From Duganella flavida (GTDB lineage Bacteria; Pseudomonadota; Gammaproteobacteria; Burkholderiales; Burkholderiaceae_D): DNA of 64,000 nucleotides. A program made the translations under genes and the position numbers. Of this stretch, positions 41,811 through 52,700 are shown piece after piece. The notes below the pieces were generated by a model. It was not told the origin of the DNA. It saw only the letters and a program-made list of their open reading frames with translations, and ran no database searches. The stretch's first letter is position 1, and every line of letters begins with the position of its first letter. The stretch spans positions 1 to 64,000 of the forward strand of contig NZ_WWCN01000020.1 in assembly GCF_009857445.1 (NCBI RefSeq), read 5' to 3'.

Positions 41811-42371
41811 CTAGCTAGTGAGGTCTTTGGGCGACACTTGCATCCACTCACCCGGCATCAGCGGATGCGTCGCCAGTGAGATGTTGCCGATGGCGCTGCG
41901 CACCAGCCGCAAGGTCGGCAGGCCGACTGCCGCCGTCATACGCCGTACCTGGCGGTTCTTACCTTCTTGCAGCGTGATGGCCAGCCAGCTGGTGGGCTGG
42001 TCGGCGCGCTGGCGGATCGGCGGATTGCGCGGCCACAGCCACTCCGGCTCGGCGATGTGCATGGCCTGGCACGGCTTGGTGATGAAGTCGCCAAGGTCGA
42101 GCGGTGCTTGCAGCTTGGCCATGGCGGCCGCGTCCGGGACGCCGTCCACTTGCACCAGATAGGTTTTGCCGGCCTTATGGTCGGGGTGGGCGATGGCGTG
42201 CTGCAGCTTGCCGTCGTCGGTCAGCAGCATCAGGCCTTCGCTGTCGTAGTCGAGGCGGCCGGCAGGGTAGATATTCGGGATCTTCAGGTGATCGGCCAGC
42301 GTGGCCTTATCGTCCTGTGCCGAGAACTGGCACAGCACTTGAAACGGTTTGTTGAATAGAATCAGGGACAT
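41811..42371 (-). CDS. rluE: 23S rRNA pseudouridine synthase E
   Basis: A 186-residue RsuA-family pseudouridine synthase that modifies 23S rRNA (U2457 in E. coli for RluE). It lacks an S4 domain, as expected for RluE. The catalytic aspartate is in AGRLDYDSEGLMLLT, preceded by LILFNKPFQVLCQFS, and the C-terminal motif is EGKNRQVRRMTAAVGLPTLR. The gene lies 60 bases upstream of the HD-GYP gene on the same strand and is divergent from icd, the usual neighbour of rluE in many beta- and gammaproteobacteria. Confidence 0.92.
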   Translation of the reverse strand: MSLILFNKPFQVLCQFSAQDDKATLADHLKIPNIYPAGRLDYDSEGLMLLTDDGKLQHAIAHPDHKAGKTYLVQVDGVPDAAAMAKLQAPLDLGDFITKPCQAMHIAEPEWLWPRNPPIRQRADQPTSWLAITLQEGKNRQVRRMTAAVGLPTLRLVRSAIGNISLATHPLMPGEWMQVSPKDLTS

Positions 42372-42397
42372 TATCGAAAGCGGAAATTGGTGTAGGC

Positions 42398-42425
42398 TTG
42401 AAACTCTGGCGCCTCACTATATACT
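42398..42425 (+). promoter_or_regulatory. icd promoter
   Basis: TTGAAA (42398-42403), a 16-base spacer and TATACT (42420-42425). The start would be near 42432, giving a leader of about 66 nt before ATG 42498. Confidence 0.5.
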
Positions 42426-42497
42426 CGTGCATAATGTGAAACAACCGTCTTATATCTTATAGAAGACTTGGACTATCCCCCTTCGGAGAATCATCAG

Positions 42498-43751
<1,254 letters not shown>

Positions 43752-43773
43752 CCGCTGTACAACAGCGCAGGCG

Positions 43774-43802
43774 AAAAAAAACCCCGCGCTGCGGGGTTTT
43801 TT
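43774..43802. terminator. Bidirectional terminator between icd and the cold-shock gene
   Basis: CCCCGC (43782-43787) and GCGGGG (43791-43796) around GCT, with eight A before and six T after, so it can stop transcription from either side. Confidence 0.9.
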
Positions 43803-43821
43803 CACATCAGGGCTTAAAAAA

Positions 43822-44025
43822 TTAAGCCGACTGGATGTTGGAAGCTTGCTTGCCTTTAGGGCCTTGCGTGACTTCGAACTGAACTTTCTGACCTTCTTTG
43901 AGGGTCTTGAAACCGTTCATGTTGATTGCGGAGAAGTGAGCGAACAAATCTTCACCGCCATCATCTGGAGTGATGAAGCCAAAACCTTTGGAATCATTGA
44001 ACCACTTAACAGTACCAGTTGCCAT
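43822..44025 (-). CDS. CspA-family cold-shock protein
   Basis: A 67-residue single-stranded nucleic-acid-binding OB-fold protein. It has TGTVKWFNDSKGFGFITPD, which includes RNP1 (KGFGFI), and DLFAHFSAI, the RNP2 equivalent. It ends KQASNIQSA, typical of betaproteobacterial Csp proteins. It acts as an RNA chaperone; whether it is cold-induced or constitutive cannot be told. A leader of about 115 nt with a 16-base palindrome lies upstream, in keeping with leader-based control known for this family. Confidence 0.95.
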   Translation of the reverse strand: MATGTVKWFNDSKGFGFITPDDGGEDLFAHFSAINMNGFKTLKEGQKVQFEVTQGPKGKQASNIQSA

Positions 44026-44350
44026 AAAAAGAACTTTCTAAATTAAAACCTATCACACGAGCCATAAAAGCAAGAAGCTTCTTGCCCCTCTCCTCACCGC
44101 CCACTTCTTATCAACATGTACATTTCTGCACGCAGCCGATAACGCATTGTTAGCGGACCAAATTTGAAAGTCAAGCAGATTTGTGGGCATTTTGCTACTT
44201 TCCCACGGATTGGTGAAAAAGCAACTCTTGATTTTGGGGAAAGGGGCGCCATCTGCGGCAAGTCGAGAAAGCGCGTAAGATGGAAAACAATTGGATATGT
44301 GCAGCGAAATGCACATTGCATCAACCTCGAAAGCATTAGAATATAAGCGT
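44026..44350. promoter_or_regulatory. Divergent control region between the cold-shock gene and clpS
   Basis: On the minus strand TTGACT (44169-44174), 17 bases and AACAAT (44146-44151) form a likely cold-shock promoter with a start near 44139. The resulting leader contains the perfect 16-base palindrome GCAAGAAGCTTCTTGC (44070-44085). On the clpS side GTGCA and TGCAC (about 44300-44315) can form a small hairpin, and no clear promoter or ribosome binding site was found. No gene lies in the region. Confidence 0.5.
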
Positions 44351-44653
44351 ATGGCAACCAAGCAAGATACCGAAACCCTCTTGGAGCGGCAAACGCTGAA
44401 GCCGCCACCCCTGTACCAGGTGGCGTTGCTGAATGACGACTACACCCCGATGGAATTTGTGGTCGCGATCATTCAGGAGTATTTCAACAAGGATCGCGAA
44501 ACCGCGACGCAGATCATGCTCAGTGTGCACCGCTACGGCAAAGGCGTGTGCGGCGTGTTCTCAAAAGATATAGCCTGTACCAAAGTGGAGTTTGTTTTAA
44601 CGCATGCGCGCAAGGCAGGGCATCCCCTGCAGTGCGTGATGGAGGAAGTATGA
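44351..44653 (+). CDS. clpS: ATP-dependent Clp protease adaptor ClpS
   Basis: A 100-residue adaptor that delivers N-degron substrates to ClpAP. The core has YQVALLNDDYTPMEFVV, the N-degron binding region, followed by TATQIMLSVHRYGKGVCGVF and AGHPLQCVMEE. ATG 44351 fits the homologous start MATKQDTETLLER; the frame is open upstream to 44291. A Shine-Dalgarno sequence is not obvious. The stop overlaps the clpA start as ATGA. Confidence 0.95.
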   Translation: MATKQDTETLLERQTLKPPPLYQVALLNDDYTPMEFVVAIIQEYFNKDRETATQIMLSVHRYGKGVCGVFSKDIACTKVEFVLTHARKAGHPLQCVMEEV

Positions 44654-46956
44654 TTGCGCAGGAATTGGAAGTAAGTTTGCACATGGCGTTTGTCGAAGCC
44701 CGACAGGCGCGCCACGAATTCATCACGGTGGAGCACTTGCTGCTGGCCTTGCTGGACAACCCTTCGGCTGCCGAAGTGTTGCGCGCATGCGCCGTCAACA
44801 TTGAAGATCTGCGCAAAACGCTCACTAATTTTATTGGTGACAACACCCCGACCGTGCCAGGCACGGGCGAGGTCGATACCCAGCCTACGCTCGGCTTCCA
44901 GCGCGTGATCCAGCGCGCCATCATGCACGTTCAGTCAGCTTCCAACGGCAAGAAGGAAGTCACCGGCGCCAACGTACTGGTGGCCATCTTCGGCGAGAAA
45001 GATTCGCACGCGGTGTACTACCTGCACCAGCAGGGCGTGACCCGCCTGGACGTGGTCAATTTCATTTCGCACGGCGTGCGCAAAGATCAGCAGTCGGACA
45101 CCGCCAAGGCATCCGAGGGCGTGGAAGAGGGCGCACCGGCCGGCGAAGGCCAGAGCAAGGAAAGCCCGCTCGACCAGTTCACCCAGAACCTGAACAAGTC
45201 GGCCGCCGAAGGCAAGATCGATCCGCTGATCGGCCGCGAAGAGGAAGTGGATCGCGTGATCCAGATCCTGTGCCGTCGCCGCAAGAACAATCCGCTGCTG
45301 GTGGGCGAAGCTGGTGTCGGCAAGACTGCCATCGCCGAAGGCTTGGCCTACCGCATCACCCAGGGCGACGTGCCGGAAATCCTGTCGAATGCCGTGGTGT
45401 ATTCGCTGGACATGGGCGCGCTGCTGGCCGGCACCAAGTATCGCGGTGACTTTGAACAGCGCCTGAAGGCCGTCCTCAAGCAATTGAAGGACAATCCAAA
45501 CGGCATCCTGTTCATTGACGAGATCCACACCATCATCGGCGCCGGCTCGGCTTCGGGCGGCACGCTGGATGCGTCCAACCTGCTGAAACCAGCTTTGGCT
45601 AACGGCCAGCTGAAGTGCGTCGGCGCGACCACCTACACCGAGTTCCGTGGCGTGTTCGAGAAAGACCACGCGTTGAGCCGCCGCTTCCAGAAAGTGGACG
45701 TCAATGAACCGACCGTCGAGCAGACCGTGCAAATCCTGCGCGGCTTGAAGTCGCGCTTCGAAGAGCACCACGGCGTGAAATATTCGTCGTCGGCGCTGTC
45801 GACTGCGGCTGAATTGGCGGCCCGCTTCATCAACGACCGCCACCTGCCGGACAAGGCCATCGACGTCATCGACGAGGCTGGCGCTGCACAGCGCATCCTG
45901 CCGAAATCGAAGCAGAAGAAAACCATCGGCAAGACCGAGATCGAGGACATCATCTCCAAGATCGCGCGCATCCCGCCGCAAACTGTCAACCAGGACGACC
46001 GCAGCAAGCTGCAAACCATCGACCGCGATCTGCGCAACGTGGTGTTCGGCCAGGATCCTGCGATCGAAGCGCTGGCGTCGGCCATCAAGATGGCGCGTGC
46101 CGGCCTGGGCAAGACCGATAAGCCGATTGGCTCCTTCCTGTTCTCCGGTCCGACCGGCGTCGGCAAGACCGAGGTGGCCAAGCAGCTGGCCTTCATCCTC
46201 GGCATCGAGCTGGTGCGTTTCGACATGTCGGAGTACATGGAGCGTCACGCCGTGTCGCGCATGATCGGCGCGCCGCCGGGCTACGTTGGTTTCGACCAAG
46301 GCGGCCTGCTGACCGAAGCGATTACCAAGAAGCCGCACACCGTGCTGCTGCTGGACGAGATTGAAAAAGCCCACCCGGACATTTTCAACATCCTGCTGCA
46401 AGTGATGGACCACGGCACGCTGACCGACAACAACGGCCGCAAGGCGGACTTCCGCAACGTGATCATCATCATGACCACCAATGCGGGCGCTGAATCGCTG
46501 CAGAAATCGACCATCGGCTTCACCACCTCGAAACAGGCTGGCGACGAAATGGGCGATATCAAGCGCATGTTCACGCCGGAGTTCCGCAACCGCCTGGACG
46601 CCATCATCAGCTTCCGCGCGCTGGACGAGGAAATCATCCTGCGTGTGGTCGACAAGTTCCTGATGCAGCTGGAAGAGCAGCTGCACGAGAAGAAAGTCGA
46701 AGCGGTGTTCACCGAGAAGCTGCGCGCCTTCCTGGGCAAGAAAGGTTTCGATCCGCTCATGGGCGCCCGCCCGATGTCGCGCCTGATCCAGGACATGATC
46801 CGCAAGGCGCTGGCCGACGAGCTGCTGTTTGGCCGCCTGGTCACCGGCGGCAAAGTGGTGGTCGACCTGGACGACAAGGACACGGTCAAGCTGGACTTCA
46901 CGGAACCGCCGGATGCGGCGCCGAGCCAGCCACCGGAAACGGTCGAAGTCGAATAA
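44650..46956 (+). CDS. clpA: ATP-dependent Clp protease ATP-binding subunit ClpA
   Basis: A 768-residue AAA+ unfoldase that feeds ClpP. The N-domain (1-145) begins IAQELEVSLHMAFVEARQAR. The first AAA module has Walker A GEAGVGKTAIA and the second GPTGVGKTEVA. LLLDEIEKAHPDIFNILLQ supplies Walker B of module two, and RIPPQTVNQDD links the two, as in ClpA. A GGAGG immediately before ATG 44650 and the ATGA overlap couple it to clpS. An intrinsic terminator follows 7 bases downstream. Confidence 0.96.
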   Translation: MIAQELEVSLHMAFVEARQARHEFITVEHLLLALLDNPSAAEVLRACAVNIEDLRKTLTNFIGDNTPTVPGTGEVDTQPTLGFQRVIQRAIMHVQSASNGKKEVTGANVLVAIFGEKDSHAVYYLHQQGVTRLDVVNFISHGVRKDQQSDTAKASEGVEEGAPAGEGQSKESPLDQFTQNLNKSAAEGKIDPLIGREEEVDRVIQILCRRRKNNPLLVGEAGVGKTAIAEGLAYRITQGDVPEILSNAVVYSLDMGALLAGTKYRGDFEQRLKAVLKQLKDNPNGILFIDEIHTIIGAGSASGGTLDASNLLKPALANGQLKCVGATTYTEFRGVFEKDHALSRRFQKVDVNEPTVEQTVQILRGLKSRFEEHHGVKYSSSALSTAAELAARFINDRHLPDKAIDVIDEAGAAQRILPKSKQKKTIGKTEIEDIISKIARIPPQTVNQDDRSKLQTIDRDLRNVVFGQDPAIEALASAIKMARAGLGKTDKPIGSFLFSGPTGVGKTEVAKQLAFILGIELVRFDMSEYMERHAVSRMIGAPPGYVGFDQGGLLTEAITKKPHTVLLLDEIEKAHPDIFNILLQVMDHGTLTDNNGRKADFRNVIIIMTTNAGAESLQKSTIGFTTSKQAGDEMGDIKRMFTPEFRNRLDAIISFRALDEEIILRVVDKFLMQLEEQLHEKKVEAVFTEKLRAFLGKKGFDPLMGARPMSRLIQDMIRKALADELLFGRLVTGGKVVVDLDDKDTVKLDFTEPPDAAPSQPPETVEVE

Positions 46957-46962
46957 ATACCT

Positions 46963-46989
46963 AACCCGCCACCCGGCGGGTTTTTTTTT
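46963..46989 (+). terminator. Intrinsic terminator of clpA
   Basis: AACCCGCC (46963-46970) and GGCGGGTT (46975-46982) with loop ACCC, continuing into a run of nine T to 46989. Confidence 0.92.
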
Positions 46990-47004
46990 CGACTGCGTTT
47001 TCGT

Positions 47005-47018
47005 CTGATCTAGATCAA
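47005..47018 (+). promoter_or_regulatory. FNR/ANR-like box
   Basis: CTGAT-CTAG-ATCAA differs from the FNR consensus TTGAT-N4-ATCAA at one base and lies 61-74 bases before ATG 47079. Placed at -41.5, it predicts a start near 47053. A second dyad, CAATCT/AGATTG, spans 47027-47047. Activity is inferred from the motif only. Confidence 0.4.
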
Positions 47019-47078
47019 CACCTCCGCAATCTGCAAGCGCAAGATTGAATCGGCATCAACACGCTTGCGGAGGATGTG

Positions 47079-48806
47079 ATGATCGATTATTTCGGCCACC
47101 TGGCCGTGCTGGACGAGTTGCACGCGCAGTTAAGGCTCGCCGCCTACAGCACCCCGGACGAACAAAAGGCGCAGACGCGCATCCTGGATGCGCTGGCGCG
47201 CGACGGTGATCTGGCCTGTCTCGGCGCGCTGACCGACCATCTGCTGGCGCATGCTGCCAGCGATGGCAGCGAGCTGGACATGCTGCAAACCGCCGCCGAT
47301 TTGTGGCGCGAAGGGCAGGACATCTACGGCGACGTTACCGCAGCCCGAGCGGCCCTGGAATCGGCACTGACCGCGCCGGGCGCACCCGATGCATTGGCCA
47401 AGTTCCAGCAAGCTAACGCGCTGCTGACCGGGCTGGAACAGCGCGCCACCGAGGTCATCAACGCAGCCATGGCCTTGCCGGCGCAAATGTCGCCGCCGCG
47501 CTATTTGCCGCGCCACCCGCGCCAGGCGGACCAGAAAACTGCCGAGTGGAACTGGGGCGACCTGTTTCTGGCCCGCCGCACCGACGCTTTCGTGCGCAAC
47601 CTTGCCGCAGCAGGGCGCGATAGTGCTACCCGCGCCTTTGCCTTCGGCGCGCTGGCCGGCTACGGCGGCAATCTGGCTGGTAGCGCCTACCAGTCGCGCA
47701 CCGTGGGCGGCCCGCGCCGCGCTCATCCGTACCGCGACCGGCTGGCCAAGTATGCCGGCGGCGGCTGGCTGCGCGAGCACCGGCCCGGTTTGCCGCCGCT
47801 GAAGAAGCTGGCGCAGATGCTGCGCTGGGGCGCGCCGGCCCTGGCGCCGCAATTGCCGCCGCATATCGCCCAACTGCTGACCGATACGCTGAGCGCCACC
47901 TACGATCTGCGCGTTACCGCAGCGCTGCCGGATCTGCAAACCGGCTACCAGCGCTTGCTGCGTCACATCGAATTGCTGGCGGTGTTCGAGCTGCCTGCCT
48001 CGCCTGCGCCGCTGGCCATCGCGCTGGAAATCCGCAAGGCTGCCAATCCCGATGCCTTCCCGCCGCTGGTGGCCGTCGTCAAGCCAACCGGAACCGGCGC
48101 TGCGCCACCCGGCGGCAGTCCCGGCACCAAGTCGGACAGCGAGGAAACCAAGAGCAAGACCTGCTGGGAAGGCTTGCTGATCGTGCTGGCCGTGATCGGG
48201 ATTGTCTTGCTGTGTATCGCCACGGCCGGCGCGGCGTGCGGCGCCGGCTCGCCTAAACAAGATCCCAGCCACCCCGATCCTCAGCCTGGCACCAACAGCC
48301 AGGCGCTGACGGCGTTTTCCGCTACCGACGAGGCGGTCCACATCTGCGATGTGCTGGAGCAGTTGCAGCACTATCTGTGGCAAAGCTTTTCCGACGCGGC
48401 CGATTATCTGGCCGTGTTCGGCATCATCTACCCGAACGAATTGCAACTGCTACAGCCGGTCCACGCGCCGTTTACCTCGGCGCCGCCATCGTCGCCGTTC
48501 CCGCACCGCGCCCTGGCACGCGCCAATGCCGGCTACGAAGTCGCGCCGGCCACCCCCATCGAGCATAGCGCGGGTGGGCCGGCGCCTTATCCTGCATCGG
48601 CGACGCCGGCCGCTTATGTCGCCAGCGCGGCGCATATTTCCCTGTCGCTGTGGCAGCAACTGGTGCGCGGCGATACCGACAGCTTCAATCTCGACATGGA
48701 TGCCGACCGCGACAATCACCACCACTGCTGGGACATCACCGCCGGCTCCATCAACGACGACCCGGTGCCCGAAGTGGCGCTGGCCTATCCGCAAACCGCT
48801 GCCTGA
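47079..48806 (+). CDS. Unrecognised protein with central transmembrane helix
   Basis: A 575-residue protein whose family I do not recognise. Residues 1-340 are mostly helical and Ala/Leu-rich, with no signal peptide; a tryptophan/arginine-rich patch lies near AEWNWGDLFLARRTDAFVRN. Residues 341-362 form a Gly/Ser/Lys linker. One strong membrane helix spans about 363-387 (WEGLLIVLAVIGIVLLCIAT). The C-terminal part is Pro-rich, with a helical stretch (LEQLQHYLWQSFSDAADYLA) and near the end an acidic-histidine cluster DADRDNHHHCWDI that could bind metal. GGAGG five bases before ATG 47079 is a strong start. It is followed nine bases later by another unrecognised gene. Confidence 0.7.
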   Translation: MIDYFGHLAVLDELHAQLRLAAYSTPDEQKAQTRILDALARDGDLACLGALTDHLLAHAASDGSELDMLQTAADLWREGQDIYGDVTAARAALESALTAPGAPDALAKFQQANALLTGLEQRATEVINAAMALPAQMSPPRYLPRHPRQADQKTAEWNWGDLFLARRTDAFVRNLAAAGRDSATRAFAFGALAGYGGNLAGSAYQSRTVGGPRRAHPYRDRLAKYAGGGWLREHRPGLPPLKKLAQMLRWGAPALAPQLPPHIAQLLTDTLSATYDLRVTAALPDLQTGYQRLLRHIELLAVFELPASPAPLAIALEIRKAANPDAFPPLVAVVKPTGTGAAPPGGSPGTKSDSEETKSKTCWEGLLIVLAVIGIVLLCIATAGAACGAGSPKQDPSHPDPQPGTNSQALTAFSATDEAVHICDVLEQLQHYLWQSFSDAADYLAVFGIIYPNELQLLQPVHAPFTSAPPSSPFPHRALARANAGYEVAPATPIEHSAGGPAPYPASATPAAYVASAAHISLSLWQQLVRGDTDSFNLDMDADRDNHHHCWDITAGSINDDPVPEVALAYPQTAA

Positions 48807-48815
48807 GGAGCTGTC

Positions 48816-49733
48816 ATGGACCGCGACGATGATATCGACACCTCTCACCCGTGGCTGGTGATCCCGTACTTCAACGGCGACGAAGGCCGCGCCTCGCAGC
48901 GGCCGCTGAGCAAGGTGTCGCCGCCGGTGACCAGCTGGCTGTGCCCATCCATCCATGTGCAGGGCGTCAACTACAGCACGCCGCCGGGCACTTATCTGCC
49001 GGATGAACCGTTGGAAATCAGTATCGACGTCGACAACCGTGGCGTACCGAATGCGCAGGTCAAGCTGCAAGTGTACTGGTCGGATCCGTCCACCGGCTTT
49101 GCCAGCCAGCAGTTGATCCTCACCGCCAGCAAGCCGGTAGCGGGGCGCGCGGTAACCGGCCCCACCCGCTTCCCGCCGATGATCTGGACGCCGGACAAGG
49201 CCAGCATCCCGCCGCATTTCTGCCTGCTGGTACGCGCCAGCAGCACGCCGCCAGAGCCGGACCCCGGCCCGCTGGCGCCATCGCCGATGGACAACCGCCA
49301 CTGGGCCCAGTACAACTTGCAATCGACCACACTGAGCGCCGCAGGTGGCAAGGACTTCGTGTTCTGGGCCGGCAATCCGGCGCTGGAAGCGGGCGCTTAT
49401 TCGGTCACCGCGCTGCCGGTGTCGGAGCAGGTGCTGCAGCAGATGGCGCGCGTGGTGCGGGCCGAGCCGGTGCCGGTGCGGCGTCAACAACTAAGCTTGC
49501 ATCGCGCCACCGATCCCGCCATACGGCGCACGGGCGAGGCCAGCATGGTGCTGGAGCTGGCGCGCGGCGAACGGCAAGCGCTAGTGCTAGGGGCGCACGA
49601 CTTGCATCTCGCACCGCAGCAGTTCACCGCCGTCGAAGTGCTGCAGTCGCGCGTCGGCCATGAGCCCACCGGCAGCATCGGCGTGGTGCTGTTTGGGCAT
49701 GTGCATGAAACTTGTGGAAGACGCCGCCGATAA
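48816..49733 (+). CDS. Unrecognised protein with Ig-like (CARDB-like) domain
   Basis: A 305-residue protein with no signal peptide or membrane segment. Residues 35-150 resemble a CARDB/Ig-type beta-sandwich: ISIDVDNRGVPNAQVKLQVY and WSDPSTGF are the typical turn motifs. HWAQYNLQSTTLSA and FVFWAGNP follow. The last 70 residues are richer in charged and Gln residues (RRQQLSLHRATDPAIRRTG). GAGGAG five bases before ATG 48816 gives a strong start. It is co-directional with the preceding gene after a nine-base gap, so the two likely act together. I cannot assign a function. Confidence 0.65.
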   Translation: MDRDDDIDTSHPWLVIPYFNGDEGRASQRPLSKVSPPVTSWLCPSIHVQGVNYSTPPGTYLPDEPLEISIDVDNRGVPNAQVKLQVYWSDPSTGFASQQLILTASKPVAGRAVTGPTRFPPMIWTPDKASIPPHFCLLVRASSTPPEPDPGPLAPSPMDNRHWAQYNLQSTTLSAAGGKDFVFWAGNPALEAGAYSVTALPVSEQVLQQMARVVRAEPVPVRRQQLSLHRATDPAIRRTGEASMVLELARGERQALVLGAHDLHLAPQQFTAVEVLQSRVGHEPTGSIGVVLFGHVHETCGRRRR

Positions 49734-49799
49734 TTTTTCCCGGCAGGGGCAAGCTGTGCCAGAATTGTCGATCCATTTGACAACTTCTGACACTGTCCC

Positions 49800-52700
49800 A
49801 TGAACCTGTCTCGCCCGCTTGCCTTGCTGCTGATGTCCGCCGGTCTGCTGTCCACCGCCCACGCTGCCGACGCTTACTACCGTTATCCCGCCATCCGTGG
49901 CGACGCTGTGGTCTTCACCGCCGAAGGCGACTTGTGGAAGACCAGCGCCCACGGCGGCCAGGCCCAGCGCCTGACCACCCATCCCTCCGCCGAAACCAAC
50001 GCCGCCATCTCGCCGGACGGCCAGTGGCTGGCCTTCTCGGCCTCATACGAAGGCGCGCAGGAAGCCTACGTGATGCCGCTGGCTGGCGGCCTGCCCAAGC
50101 GCATCACGTTTGAAAACGGCGCCGTTACGGTGCTGGGCTGGAGTGCGCAGGGCGAGGTGCTGGTTAGCATGGCTGGCAGCACGGGGCCGGGCCGCAGCCT
50201 GGTGATCGCCGCTGTCAAGCCGGGCGACCTGCAGCGCCGCATCTTCCCGCTGTCCGACGCCAACGATGCGGTACTGGACGATGCCGGCAAGACCCTGTAC
50301 TTCACCCGCAACGGCCTCGCGCTGACCAACGATAACGTCAAAGCCTATCGCGGCGGCGCGCACGCGCAGCTGTGGCGCTACGATGTGAGCGGCAATACGG
50401 AAGCGTTGCAGCTGCTGGCTTCCGATAACGGCAACAACAAGCGTCCGATGTGGTGGCAGGGACGTCTCTACTTCATCAGCGACCGCAGTGGCTCGGACAA
50501 TCTGTGGACCATGGCCGCCGACGGCAGCGACGCGCGCCAGCTCACGCAACACAAGGACTGGGATGTGCGCAACGCTGCGCTGGGCGACGGCCGCATCGTC
50601 TACCAGCTGGGCGCAGACCTGCATGTGCTGGACCTCGCCGGCGGCAAGGACGAACAGCTGGCCATCAACCTTGTCTCCGATTTCGACCAGCAGCGCACGC
50701 GCCAGATTCGCTCGCCGCTGGATAGCCTGACCAACGTGCAAATCGCTGGCAAGCAGGAACGCATCGTACTGACCGCGCGTGGCCGTGTCAGCGTGGCCGG
50801 CACCGGCGCTCAGCGCCGCGTGGAGATCGCCATACCGGAAGGCGCGCGCGCACGCCAGGCGGTGTTCAGCCATGACGACAAATTTATCTACGCGATTGTC
50901 GACAGCAGCGGCGAAAACGAAATCTGGAAATTCGCCGCCGATGGTTCCGGCAAGGGCGAGCAGCTGACCAAGGACGGCAACAACCACCGCTGGCAGTTGT
51001 ACCCATCGCCGGACGGCCGCTGGCTGGGCCACACCGACAAGAAGGGCCGCTTCTGGCTATTGGATCTCGCCACCAAGGCCAATACCGTGATCGACGATGC
51101 GGGCAAGAGCGGCCTTGGCGAGTACGACGAAATCGCATGGTCTGCGGATAGCAAAAACCTCGCACTGGTGCGCGCCGCCAGCACCGAGCAGCGCAACCAG
51201 ATTGGCCTCTATAGCATCGACAGCAAGCAGCTGGCCTTCGTCACCAGTGACCGTTACACTTCGCGCTCGCCGGTGTTTTCGCCGGATGGCAAATGGCTGT
51301 ACTTCCTCTCGGCCCGCAACTTCCAGCTGGCGAACGGCTCGCCGTGGGGCGACCGCAATATGGGCCCGGTGTTCGACAAGCGTACCGGCATCTACGCACT
51401 GGCGCTGCAAGCGGAGAACCGCTTTCCGTTCAAGCCTGACGATGAACTGAGCAAGCCAGGCGACAAGCCGGCCGAAGGCGCGACTGAGCAGGCGGCGGAG
51501 AAGGCAGCCGAAAAAGCCGTCGCCAAAGCCGCGCCGAAAGCTGCTGCCAAAGGCTCGCCATCCATCGTCTACGCCGGATTGGCGGACCGCCTGTATGAAG
51601 TGCCGCTGGCCGCCGGTAACTACCGTGCGCTGCAAATGGACGACAAGCGCCTGTACTTCCTCGATGCCGATGGCAGCGATGGCAAGGCCAATCTGAAAAC
51701 GCTGGCCATCGCCAGCAACGGCCCGCAGCCCGAAGTGTTTGTAGCCGGTGTGCGCGAGTACGACCTGTCGCTGGACCGCAAGCATGTGTACTACCGCACC
51801 TTCGCCAGTGGCGCTGGCGAGATGCTGGTGGTGGACGCTGGCGCCAAAGCGCCAACGGATGTCACCAAGGCCAAGATCAAAGTAGACGACTGGACCTTTA
51901 CTTCGAATCCGCGTCTCGAATGGAAGCAGATGTTCAATGACGCATGGCGCATGCACCGCGACTTCCTGTACGACGTGAAGATGCGCGGCGCCGACTGGCC
52001 CGCAGTGCGTGCCAAATACGCGCCGCTGGTGGATCGCGTCACCGACCGCGCGGAACTGGACGATTTACTGGGCATGATGATTAGTGAAGTAGGCGCGCTG
52101 CACTCGCAGATTCGTCCCGGCGACATTCGCCGCTCCGCACCGGAAGGCACGCCAGCCGGTTTGGGTGCGCTGCTGGCGCGCACCGCAGACGGCTACCGCG
52201 TGGACCACATCTACGCCAGCGAACCGGAACTGCCATCGCAACGCGGCCCGCTGGCGCAAGCCGGCGTTGATGTGAAAGAGGGCGACATCATCACCGCTGT
52301 CAACGGCAAGCCAGTGCTGGAAGCGCGCGACATCGCCGACCTGCTGCTCAATCAAGCGGACAAACAAGTGCTGCTGCAGGTGAAGCGCAAAGCAGAATCG
52401 CGTTCCGTCATCGTGCTGCCGGTGAACATGGCGCGCCAGACGGCGCTGCGCTACAGCGACTGGGAGCAATCGCGCGCGCAGCAAGTGGAAGCGGCATCCA
52501 AAGGCCGCATCGGCTACCTGCACTTGCGAGCGATGGGACCAAACGACATCGCCTCCTTCGCGCGCGACTTCTACGCCAATGTGAATCGCGATGGCCTGAT
52601 CATCGACGTCCGCCGCAACAACGGCGGCAATATCGACAGCTGGATTATCGAGAAGCTGCTGCGCAAGGCGTGGGCGTTCTGGGCGCCGCCGGGCGTGGCG

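Noticed and set aside
44935..46686. 583-codon open frame on the minus strand
   Set aside because: Antisense to clpA; composition is that of a shadow frame.
47027..47047. CAATCT/AGATTG dyad as a separate operator
   Set aside because: Only six paired bases; too short to claim beyond a note beside the FNR-like box.
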